From NCBI GenBank assembly GCA_964481385.1, contig CAYZTN010000009.1:1-31325 (forward strand): a stretch of DNA of 31,325 nucleotides. Reading direction: 5' to 3'. The notes beneath the pieces are model-generated. The model was given only the letters and a program-made list of their open reading frames with translations. It ran no database searches and had not been told where the DNA came from. Source of the DNA: UMGS1649 sp964481385. Lineage in GTDB: Bacteria > Bacillota > Clostridia > TANB77 > CAG-465. This document shows, piece after piece, positions 1 through 7,350 of this stretch (positions are counted from its first letter, which is position 1; every line of letters begins with the position of its first letter). The translations under genes were made by a program, and so were the position numbers.

Positions 1-98
1 TATTAAATTTTGATTACAGTAATGTTACAAGCCATATCAGCTGTGAATAGTAACACTGTCTTACAACCACCACCACTTCATGCAACTTTTCACACCCC

Positions 99-127
99 TT
101 GACAAAATAAATTTTATATGTTATATT
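99..127 (+). promoter_or_regulatory. Sigma-A-type promoter for the mini-ATPase gene
   Basis: A perfect -35 TTGACA lies at 99-104 and a -10 TATATT at 122-127, with a 17-base spacer. It sits about 55 bases before the ATG at 181. Confidence 0.75.
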
Positions 128-180
128 ATATTTGTGATGTTTTCACGCAAAAATTTAATTAAATTTTGGAGGATTATTTT

Positions 181-648
181 ATGTGCAAAAAGCACGCGTC
201 TATTCAACTAATTTACGGTTCTAATGGCTCTGGTAAGTCTCAACTTGTTCGGGATTTAATGAAGAAAAAAGGCAGTTATTTATTTTGTTTTAATGACTGT
301 TTTTCAAAAGATTTTATAGATCAAGAAAATGCTCACAACATATTCACGTTGCTTACGAATAAATATCTATCAGATATTGAGGTTCTCAGTGACTCAGAAA
401 AGTCAATACTTCTTTTCTGTTATGAACTTGAAGCCATATTAGAAATGGATGAACCATATAACAAATTATTCATTGATGGATTTCCTTTTGCAATTGATGC
501 TAAAACCTTAGATAACTTTTTCTTATTATTTGACTTCTTAGAATCCATAGGTTTTAAAGTCACAGTTACAACTTGCAAAAAAGAAATTCGCAACAGATAT
601 ATAGAGTTTTATGGCGATGTTCCAAACTTTAAATTAATAGAACTATAA
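181..648 (+). CDS. Small P-loop ATPase, ABC-like, with degenerate catalytic motifs
   Basis: Product of 155 residues with no recognised specific function. A clear Walker A (GSNGSGKS, residues 13-20) shows nucleotide binding. The rest follows the order of an ABC-type ATPase in miniature: LSDSEKS (69-75) where the LSGGQ-like signature would be, FIDGFP (97-102) where Walker B LLDEP would be, and TTC (130-132) where the H-loop TTH would be. The catalytic Glu of Walker B is therefore Gly and the switch His is Cys, so hydrolysis may be weak or absent; that is inference. The ATG at 181 is chosen because GGAGG at 168-172 lies 8 bases upstream; an in-frame TTG at 166 overlaps that site and is rejected. 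It has its own promoter and terminator, so it is a single-gene unit. It could belong to a larger family of small AAA-like proteins. Confidence 0.75.
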   Translation: MCKKHASIQLIYGSNGSGKSQLVRDLMKKKGSYLFCFNDCFSKDFIDQENAHNIFTLLTNKYLSDIEVLSDSEKSILLFCYELEAILEMDEPYNKLFIDGFPFAIDAKTLDNFFLLFDFLESIGFKVTVTTCKKEIRNRYIEFYGDVPNFKLIEL

Positions 649-653
649 CAATT

Positions 654-687
654 ATACTCACCCCAGAATTGGGGTGAGTATTTTTTC
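654..687. terminator. Rho-independent terminator
   Basis: A perfect 12-bp stem (654-665 with 670-681) and 4-base loop are followed by a run of T. It serves the plus-strand ATPase gene and may also stop typA transcription from the other side. Confidence 0.85.
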
Positions 688-688
688 T

Positions 689-2500
689 TTAATCTGCTAT
701 TCCTCTTAATCTCTTAGTAGGATCAAGTATTTTCTTTCTTAAACGAATGTTTAAAGGTGTTACTTCAACTAGTTCGTCATCAGCTATAAACTCCAACGCT
801 TGTTCTAGAGATAGTATCTTGTGTGGTACAAGTTTTAATGCATCGTCACTTCCACTAGCTCTTGTATTAGTTAAATGTTTTTCTTTACATACGTTTACTA
901 TCATATCTTCGCTTCTTGAGTTTTCGCCAACTATCATACCAACATATACTTCTGTCCCAGCACCAATAAATAGTGTTGCTCTTTCTTGTGCATTAAACAA
1001 ACCATAAGTTGTAGATTTTCCTCTTTCAAAAGCAATAATTGTTCCGTGTGTTCTTGTAACAACGGTTCCTTTATCTGGCTCAAAACCTGCAAAAATGCTA
1101 TTCATTACACCAGTTCCTTTAGTATCAGTCATAAACTCATTTCTGTAACCAATAAGTCCACGAGCTGGTACTTTAAACTCAAGTCTTGTGTAACCTACTT
1201 GTGTGCTAGATGGTGCCATATTAGTTATTTCGCCTTTTCTGTTACCCATTTTTTCCATAACTGCACCAACAAATTCGTCTGGTACATCTATTGTAACTGC
1301 TTCAATAGGTTCGCATTTTACGCCGTCAATTATTTTTGTTACGGCTTGTGGCTTAGATACTAAAAGTTCAAAACCTTCACGTCTCATTTGCTCAATTAGA
1401 ATTGACAAATGAAGTTCTCCACGACCATATACTTTAAATGCATCTGCTGAATCTGTTTCTTCAACTCTTAGTGATACGTTAGTTTCAACTTCTTTAAATA
1501 GTCTATCTCTTATGTGACGAGAAGTTATAAGCTTACCTTCTTGTCCTGCCATAGGCCCATTATTTACACTAAATGTCATACATACAGTAGGCTCATCTAT
1601 GTCTACGAAATCAATTGCAACTGGATTTTCAGGATCTGCTATTGTTTCACCAATGTTTATTCCTGCAAGTCCTGTGATATAGATAATATCTCCACATTTT
1701 GCAGTCTCTGTTTCAACTCTTTTTAGTCCAACATAAGTATACAGTTTCCCTATTTTAACATTTTGAATACTTCCATCTTTTTTACAAATTGCTACATTTT
1801 GCCCATTGTGGATTACACCATTTTCGATACGTCCTATACCAATTCTTCCAGTATATTCATCAGAATCTATATTTGAAATTAACACTTGAAGTGGAGCAGC
1901 TTCGTCTCCTGTTGGTTCTGGTACGTATTTTATGATTGTTTCAAATAATGGTTTCATATCTGTATTTGTGTCTTCCACGTTGTATCTTGCAAAACCACCT
2001 TTTCCAGAAGCATATATAACTGGGAAATCAAGTTGTTCATCTGACGCATTCAAATCCATAAATAGTTCTAATACTTCGTCTAAAACTTGAGCTGGTCTTG
2101 CACCTGGCCTATCAATTTTATTTATTACAACAATTGGCACTAAGTTAAGTGATAACGCTTTAGATAATACGAATCTTGTTTGAGGCATTGCGCCTTCAAA
2201 CGCATCAACTACCAAAAGTACGCCATCTACCATTTTAAGCACACGCTCTACTTCTCCTCCAAAGTCTGCGTGACCTGGAGTGTCAACTATATTTATCTTT
2301 GTATCTCCAAACATTACAGATGTGTTTTTAGATAAAATTGTTATTCCTCTTTCTTTTTCTATATCTCCCGAATCCATTACGCGCTCTGATACTTGTTCAT
2401 TTTCTCTAAATATTCCACTTTGCTTTAAAAGACAATCTACTAATGTAGTTTTGCCATGGTCAACGTGGGCTATTATAGCGACATTTCTTAAATTTTTCAT
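689..2500 (-). CDS. typA: Ribosome-associated GTPase TypA/BipA
   Basis: Translational GTPase of the EF-G-like superfamily, cytoplasmic. It acts on the ribosome and is linked to 50S assembly and stress adaptation. The 603 residues match the usual family length (about 600-615). Motifs seen: G1 AHVDHGKT (11-18), RGIT switch I (51-54), G3 DTPGH (73-77), G4 NKID (127-130). After the GTPase domain come the domain II barrel, EF-G III/V-like folds and the BipA-specific C-terminal region ending in KRLRGIAD. The ATG at 2500 has AGGGGA about 7 bases upstream. It is monocistronic, with its own strong promoter and a terminator on either side. The assignment to TypA rather than EF-G or LepA rests on the length and C-terminal region. 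Confidence 0.97.
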   Translation of the reverse strand: MKNLRNVAIIAHVDHGKTTLVDCLLKQSGIFRENEQVSERVMDSGDIEKERGITILSKNTSVMFGDTKINIVDTPGHADFGGEVERVLKMVDGVLLVVDAFEGAMPQTRFVLSKALSLNLVPIVVINKIDRPGARPAQVLDEVLELFMDLNASDEQLDFPVIYASGKGGFARYNVEDTNTDMKPLFETIIKYVPEPTGDEAAPLQVLISNIDSDEYTGRIGIGRIENGVIHNGQNVAICKKDGSIQNVKIGKLYTYVGLKRVETETAKCGDIIYITGLAGINIGETIADPENPVAIDFVDIDEPTVCMTFSVNNGPMAGQEGKLITSRHIRDRLFKEVETNVSLRVEETDSADAFKVYGRGELHLSILIEQMRREGFELLVSKPQAVTKIIDGVKCEPIEAVTIDVPDEFVGAVMEKMGNRKGEITNMAPSSTQVGYTRLEFKVPARGLIGYRNEFMTDTKGTGVMNSIFAGFEPDKGTVVTRTHGTIIAFERGKSTTYGLFNAQERATLFIGAGTEVYVGMIVGENSRSEDMIVNVCKEKHLTNTRASGSDDALKLVPHKILSLEQALEFIADDELVEVTPLNIRLRKKILDPTKRLRGIAD

Positions 2501-2531
2501 TTTATCTTCCCCTTTTTATTCGCACCTTACT

Positions 2532-2560
2532 ATTATATTGCAATTTTTAGCACAAGTCAA
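2532..2560 (-). promoter_or_regulatory. Promoter of typA
   Basis: On the minus strand, TTGACT (2555-2560), a 17-base spacer and a perfect TATAAT (2532-2537) lie about 30 bases before the typA start. Confidence 0.85.
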
Positions 2561-2600
2561 GTAGTATAGCCTAAATTTTGGTTCAAGTTTTACATAAACC

Positions 2601-2642
2601 AATAGTTAAAATATATCCAAAACACAATGTCTTTGGATATAT
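2601..2642 (-). terminator. Terminator of the murE operon
   Basis: An 11-bp stem (2611-2621 with 2632-2642), a 10-base loop and a short T run on the minus-strand 3' side lie just beyond the stop of the membrane-protein gene. Confidence 0.65.
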
Positions 2643-2647
2643 CAAAC

Positions 2648-3910
2648 TTATTTTATATTCTTCTCCAACACTTCTTTAAGTGTGTTCATATCATAATCAT
2701 AAGTTTCAAGCAATATTTTTTCACCGTTTTTCAACTTTATTTCTTTTGTTTCTTCGTCTAATCCTTGCACATCACTATATGGAACTATGCTACCTTTAAC
2801 ATCTAATATGTCGTTTGAATATTTAATTCCCTCATCTCTTAATGTTATACTTGAGGCAGCAATTATACCAATTACAATTAAGCTTGAAATAGTTATAGCT
2901 TTTGTCCATATATGCACTCTATTTGCTTTTGCTTTATATAACATATTAAATCTTAATATATTTTTAATTTTGTCTTTAAACAATATATCTCTTAATGGTA
3001 CTGTGAAAGCAGTAAGCAATGCTAACGCAGGAATAGTTAAAAATATCTTGCTTGGAGTTAAAATTAGTTGTGAGCCACCAGCTACGACTTTAACAAACAC
3101 CTCATATAACAAATATGTTATGAGAATTACAATCGGTAATGTAGTCACCATAGCAAGCATTGTATAACGTCTACTTCCTTTTTTAATTTCTTTTTTTCTG
3201 TTTATAGTAAGCTGTTCTTCTGGAATTTTTACTATTTCTTTTTTCTTTATTAACTGTTTCATAAGTTTAACAATCTGTTTTTCGTACAACACAAGCGTGC
3301 TTTCTTTTCCATATAATTTTAAGGCTTTTTTATAATTCCCCTTTAGGAATGCTTCATATGGCTCGGAAGTATATCTAATTAGAGAAGTATTGCTATATAT
3401 TCCAGAAAGCATAAGTCTTAATGGGCCATCTTTTGGTGGTTCTTTTCCAGCAAATGCTTTTATATCTTTGCTAACTGCCTTTTCAAGTTTTTTCATTTTC
3501 CCTTCGTCCGTTGCTATTTCTTTAATGCTTTCTTCGTACTTATCTAACTTTGCAAACAACAATTTTAAGCACATATCCATTGTATCTATATTATCTACAT
3601 ATGGGAATACAACGCAATCTTTATCTTCAGGTGCAACACTAGATAAAATATCACAAAAATGATATTCAAAGTCTTTTATATTAAAGTACAACGTTACAAT
3701 TCCTTTTTTGAACACCTTTCCTTCGTCTATTTGATAAGCAAATCTTACTTTAAATGTCTCAAACTCAATGACAGAAGATATTCCTTTATATCCATTTTGT
3801 TTCTTCCTTGCGTGTTGCTTTATATTACGAGCTTGTTTTCCTTTATCTTTAGCATAATTTTCTACAGCTGTTATAAAATGCTCAATTAGCTGTTTCATTT
3901 CTTGCTCCAT
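2648..3910 (-). CDS. Unknown membrane protein cotranscribed with murE
   Basis: Not recognised. The 420-residue product has a long charged N-terminal half (1-245, probably cytoplasmic and helical, rich in Lys and Glu). Three likely membrane segments follow at about 249-272, 287-309 and 336-357, then a short C-terminal domain (about 358-420) of beta-strand-like character with the phrase LKNGEKILLETYDYD. There is no signal peptide and no known catalytic motif. The ATG at 3910 has AGAGGT 5-6 bases upstream. It begins 12 bases after the murE stop with no terminator between them, so the two are almost certainly one transcript. A role in envelope biology is suggested only by this pairing. Confidence 0.75.
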   Translation of the reverse strand: MEQEMKQLIEHFITAVENYAKDKGKQARNIKQHARKKQNGYKGISSVIEFETFKVRFAYQIDEGKVFKKGIVTLYFNIKDFEYHFCDILSSVAPEDKDCVVFPYVDNIDTMDMCLKLLFAKLDKYEESIKEIATDEGKMKKLEKAVSKDIKAFAGKEPPKDGPLRLMLSGIYSNTSLIRYTSEPYEAFLKGNYKKALKLYGKESTLVLYEKQIVKLMKQLIKKKEIVKIPEEQLTINRKKEIKKGSRRYTMLAMVTTLPIVILITYLLYEVFVKVVAGGSQLILTPSKIFLTIPALALLTAFTVPLRDILFKDKIKNILRFNMLYKAKANRVHIWTKAITISSLIVIGIIAASSITLRDEGIKYSNDILDVKGSIVPYSDVQGLDEETKEIKLKNGEKILLETYDYDMNTLKEVLEKNIK

Positions 3911-3922
3911 TTTTACCTCTTT

Positions 3923-5392
3923 CTATTTAATGTTAAATAACCTTTTTATAATTTTTACATCTGACTCATATGGTACAAATACACCTTTTTCTTTTTGGTA
4001 GTCTTCTTCGCCTTTTGCAAGTAAAGCAATTACATCTCCTTGCTTCGCATTTCTTACTGCTTTTTCGATTGCTTCCGTTCTATCTAGCACAATTTCATAA
4101 GGACATTTTACATATGTTGCAATGTCTTGGCATATTTCCTCTATACTTTCAAATTGTGGATCTTCTTCTGTAAGATACATATAATCTGAATTGCTTCCAG
4201 CAATTTCTCCTAAATCTTTACGTCTTGCGTATGCTTTACCGCCTGGTCCCCCAGCTATTGTTATAACTCGTCTACCTGGATAGTCTAGTTTTAAAGATTC
4301 AAAAAACTTAGTAAAGCTTAGTTTGTTATGTGCATAATCTACAATAGCTGTTATTCCATTATACTCATATACATTCATTCTTCCTTGTACTTCTGTTTTT
4401 AAAATACCATTTTGGATTATATCATCTGGAATATTGTATGTCTTTGCAACAACTATTGCTGCTAAGGCATTTTCAACATTAAATCTACCTTGCATATTTA
4501 TTCTAAATTCTTTTTCATACTCCTTGCCATGTACAGTAAATTTAAATCCAGTTCCTTCTTTTTCCACATTATCCACATAATAGTCTGCTTTTTCCTTAGA
4601 TTTCTCAGTACCATAAGTAATTATTTCCTTCGCATTTTTAGCAGCTTCTTTTACCGTTTCAAAAAATTCTGTTTCGTAGTTTATAACAACTGTTTTACAA
4701 TTTCTAATAAATTTCAACTTACATTCAAAATAATCATTGAAATTAGGGTGCTCTGCTTCACTTATGTGGTCCTCAGATATATTTAAAAATATACCTGTGT
4801 CAAACTGCATATCATAAATTCTGTCAACTTTATATGCTTGAGAAGCCACTTCCATTGTAACAAACTTAAGTCCACTATCTTTCATCTCTTTAAAATATCT
4901 TTGAAGTTCTATTGCCTCAGGAGTAGTTAAATGGGATTCTTCGTGACGTTTTCCAGTATACGTTTCAACAGTCGAAATTACACCAGAAGGAAGTTCCAAA
5001 TACTCGTCCAATATGTTTTTTATAAAATAAGTGGTTGTTGTTTTTCCTTTTGTACCAGTAAGCCCTATAACATTCATACTCGTATAAGCTCTTTCAAAAA
5101 AGTCACTTGCAACAAGCACCATAGCATGTCTTACATCACTTACTATAACTAAATTTGCAGGATAAGTATCATACTCTTTTTCTGAAATAACAAGTCTTGC
5201 ACCACGCTCCACAGCGTCTTTTACATATTCTTCTTTAAAGTTTTTTCCTTTTACAAAGAAGCATGAGTTTTGTGTACACGCCTTAGAATTATATGTTATA
5301 TCCGATACATCCTCCATACATTCAATATTTACTACCTCACGCTCTACCAAGTTATTATCTTTTAATATTTTTAAAATATTTTTTTGTTTCAT
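3923..5392 (-). CDS. murE: UDP-MurNAc-tripeptide ligase (MurE)
   Basis: Cytoplasmic ATP-dependent ligase that adds the third amino acid to UDP-MurNAc-L-Ala-D-Glu in peptidoglycan precursor synthesis. The 489 residues are normal for the family. Visible features: Mur ligase N-terminal domain (about 22-95), P-loop GTKGKTTTT (113-121), TTPEA (156-160), EDH (207-209), the carbamylated-Lys segment YFECK with K225, NVENALAA (305-312), and C-terminal DYAHN (352-356). The DNPR tetrapeptide typical of meso-diaminopimelate enzymes is absent; the corresponding stretch reads LTEEDPQFE (about 407-415), so the third amino acid cannot be assigned and L-Lys or another diamino acid is possible. The ATG at 5392 has TAGGAGA upstream and a promoter at 5430-5458. 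It stands outside any mra/mur cluster. Confidence 0.93.
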   Translation of the reverse strand: MKQKNILKILKDNNLVEREVVNIECMEDVSDITYNSKACTQNSCFFVKGKNFKEEYVKDAVERGARLVISEKEYDTYPANLVIVSDVRHAMVLVASDFFERAYTSMNVIGLTGTKGKTTTTYFIKNILDEYLELPSGVISTVETYTGKRHEESHLTTPEAIELQRYFKEMKDSGLKFVTMEVASQAYKVDRIYDMQFDTGIFLNISEDHISEAEHPNFNDYFECKLKFIRNCKTVVINYETEFFETVKEAAKNAKEIITYGTEKSKEKADYYVDNVEKEGTGFKFTVHGKEYEKEFRINMQGRFNVENALAAIVVAKTYNIPDDIIQNGILKTEVQGRMNVYEYNGITAIVDYAHNKLSFTKFFESLKLDYPGRRVITIAGGPGGKAYARRKDLGEIAGSNSDYMYLTEEDPQFESIEEICQDIATYVKCPYEIVLDRTEAIEKAVRNAKQGDVIALLAKGEEDYQKEKGVFVPYESDVKIIKRLFNIK

Positions 5393-5429
5393 AGTTTTCT
5401 CCTAAATTAAATTTCTAAATACCATTTGT

Positions 5430-5458
5430 ATTATACCATTGTAGCGTAGCGTTGTAAA
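5430..5458 (-). promoter_or_regulatory. Promoter of the murE operon
   Basis: On the minus strand, TTTACA (5453-5458), a 17-base spacer and a perfect TATAAT (5430-5435) lie 38 bases before the murE ATG. Confidence 0.8.
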
Positions 5459-5524
5459 GAATATTGAGATTACAAATACTCAAATAAATGTTTCTCTTTT
5501 CATCACATTTTGACAAACACTCTC

Positions 5525-5552
5525 AAAGATAGTCTGTGATATGACTATCTTT
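5525..5552 (-). terminator. Hairpin terminator after the 203-residue unknown gene
   Basis: A perfect 10-bp stem (5525-5534 with 5543-5552) and 8-base loop begin 5 bases past the stop at 5558. The minus-strand T run is short, so termination strength is uncertain. Confidence 0.5.
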
Positions 5553-5557
5553 AAATT

Positions 5558-6169
5558 TTATGTATATATTGCTATGGTTTTTAGTATCATCGGAATACTT
5601 TGACTATCATTTTTTATTACAAACCCTATAACATTTACCTCTCCTAAAATTTTAACTAATGTTACAATATCCGTATCTAGGAATCTTTTTTTTAACCATA
5701 TACAATATTTGTCAATCTTCAAAAATATATCATCACTCTCTTCAAAATTATCATATAAATTAAGTACACCCTGCACATGAACAAAATCTGCATATTGTGG
5801 ACAACTAGATTTAGCAATTTTTTCTATTATATCGCTATACATACCGTTATTCACAATTTGTTTCACATCGTCTATATTTGCATAAAATCTAATTGTATCC
5901 TCGCCATAAGTCTCCGAAAAACCAATATCTCCACCAGCTCTATGTTCTATGTTTAAATTCAAATTTTTCTCTTTTTCTTCACTTTCAATATTTTTATTTT
6001 TACTTTTTTCTCTACATCCATCTATTTTATAACTTATACTGTTATTCTTGCTCTTAGAACCAATGTATTCAATAGCTCCTATATCTGGCAACTCATCAAA
6101 TATCTGATTATATACTTCACGCATAAATTTATCATCTTTATATATATAATAATGTATTTTCTTTTTCAT
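5558..6169 (-). CDS. Unknown protein; start uncertain, no ribosome binding site
   Basis: Not recognised; 203 residues from the chosen ATG at 6169 (MKKKIHYYIY). It is soluble, with a Lys/Glu/Asn-rich low-complexity stretch in the first third (about residues 35-75) and an ordered-looking alternating hydrophobic second half. The frame is open further upstream to an ATG at 6208, but that ATG lies inside the terminator hairpin of the preceding gene, so 6169 is preferred. Neither start has a Shine-Dalgarno sequence, which is rare in this window. The gene may therefore be weakly translated, translated from a leaderless or read-through transcript, or decaying. A hairpin follows the stop. The weak N-terminal pattern (tyrosine-rich strand, then a helix) is not enough for a family call. 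Confidence 0.5.
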   Translation of the reverse strand: MKKKIHYYIYKDDKFMREVYNQIFDELPDIGAIEYIGSKSKNNSISYKIDGCREKSKNKNIESEEKEKNLNLNIEHRAGGDIGFSETYGEDTIRFYANIDDVKQIVNNGMYSDIIEKIAKSSCPQYADFVHVQGVLNLYDNFEESDDIFLKIDKYCIWLKKRFLDTDIVTLVKILGEVNVIGFVIKNDSQSIPMILKTIAIYT

Positions 6170-6183
6170 ATTACATGTATATG

Positions 6184-6212
6184 AAAAAAGAATGGCAAAC
6201 TTCACCATTCTT
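6184..6212 (-). terminator. Terminator of the vanW-like/transglutaminase operon
   Basis: On the minus strand, an 8-bp stem (6205-6212 with 6188-6195) with a 9-base loop is followed by six T (6184-6189, partly within the stem). It starts 3 bases after the transglutaminase stop. Confidence 0.75.
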
Positions 6213-6214
6213 AT

Positions 6215-7339
6215 CTAACTATTCCATTTAGGAATTACGATTACGTCTTGTATATAGAAATACTTAATTTCATGTACATTATTAGTTTTGTAATTATTGA
6301 AATTTTGATTATATAACTCTTGAGCTATAGCTTGTAATCCAATACTATTGTCAATTTTGAATTCCAATACTTTCTCATTGGCGTTTTTAATTACTTTTTG
6401 CATTTTATTTTCAAAGAAATCTTGTGCTGTAACTTTAAAATCCTTATACTCATAATAATCATACTTTTGAGCATAACAATCAGGAATATTAAACATCGAA
6501 TCAAAAACATGAGTATTAGACAATTTTTCGTCAGTTACATTAAAATATACGTGGCTCACTACTCTTTCTTTACCACACATATCAGACGTTACATCAGTAT
6601 TATACCATTCATTCTCTAACTTTACTTTATTCCACGCGTGTCGCTCTTCAACCTTTCCAGTCACAACAATATTTTTTATTTTACATCTATCTAGTAACAG
6701 ACTATATGCTTTAGATATCCCATCACATACGGCTTCTTTCTCAATCAAAGCTCCATATGCAGTATGTTTTATGGCAGGTATGTCCTCTATGTTTGTATAA
6801 TCATAATAGCGAACATTCTCTATTAGATAATCATGTAACGCTAATTCCTTTTCAAATTCAGACATACTAGGAGTTATTACTTTTGCTATTATAGCATCAA
6901 TCTCTTTATCGAGCTCTCGTATTTTTTTAGATATCACATTTTCATCAGCTATATAATCTAGTTTTATCTCAATCTTAGTTATATTTAAAATATTTACCTC
7001 ATTTATCTCATATTTGTTATTTAAATAAAAACAATCCGGGTTATCCATAAGATATGCTTCATAAGCTCTAGTAGCCACATTCACAGATAAAGTACTGTCT
7101 CCAACTTCCACAACGCTATTATCATAACTACCAATAGCTCTAGCTAATTTTAAATATACATCTTGCTCCTTTTTGCTAAGAGTATTAAAATACCAATTAT
7201 TATCAAAACTACTTTGACTACTTTCTGTTTCACAAAACACATATGCCAAAATATTTTCAAGTATTGAAGTTTTGATTAATACCACAACAAACAAAACCAA
7301 TATAACACAAAAACACGCTACTTTAAAAAGTTTTTTCAC
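6215..7339 (-). CDS. Membrane-anchored transglutaminase-like protein
   Basis: Transglutaminase-core (papain-like Cys) protein of 374 residues, probably outside the membrane. An N-terminal hydrophobic segment (about 8-34) acts as signal anchor. A helical region (about 45-160) leads into the catalytic core with the triad C205 (in AVCDGISKAY), H234 (in RHAWN) and D249 (in YNTDV). Bacterial members of this fold include proteases and amidases as well as cross-linking enzymes, so the reaction is not assignable. The start is a GTG at 7339, supported by AGGAG 8 bases upstream. It begins 11 bases after the VanW-like gene stop and shares its promoter, which suggests both proteins work at the cell wall. 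Confidence 0.85.
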   Translation of the reverse strand: MKKLFKVACFCVILVLFVVVLIKTSILENILAYVFCETESSQSSFDNNWYFNTLSKKEQDVYLKLARAIGSYDNSVVEVGDSTLSVNVATRAYEAYLMDNPDCFYLNNKYEINEVNILNITKIEIKLDYIADENVISKKIRELDKEIDAIIAKVITPSMSEFEKELALHDYLIENVRYYDYTNIEDIPAIKHTAYGALIEKEAVCDGISKAYSLLLDRCKIKNIVVTGKVEERHAWNKVKLENEWYNTDVTSDMCGKERVVSHVYFNVTDEKLSNTHVFDSMFNIPDCYAQKYDYYEYKDFKVTAQDFFENKMQKVIKNANEKVLEFKIDNSIGLQAIAQELYNQNFNNYKTNNVHEIKYFYIQDVIVIPKWNS

Positions 7340-7350
7340 GTTTTCAACTC

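Noticed and set aside
1..98. Possible structured element at the left edge (GTTAC/GTAAC arms)
   Set aside because: The arms are short and bulged, and no known RNA or repeat was recognised; the stretch is too near the edge to judge.
166..180. TTG start for the mini-ATPase
   Set aside because: It overlaps the ribosome site GGAGG that serves the ATG at 181.
747..2564. Several plus-strand frames over typA
   Set aside because: They are antisense shadows of a fully conserved gene, lack ribosome sites and encode Ser/Cys/Phe-rich nonsense.
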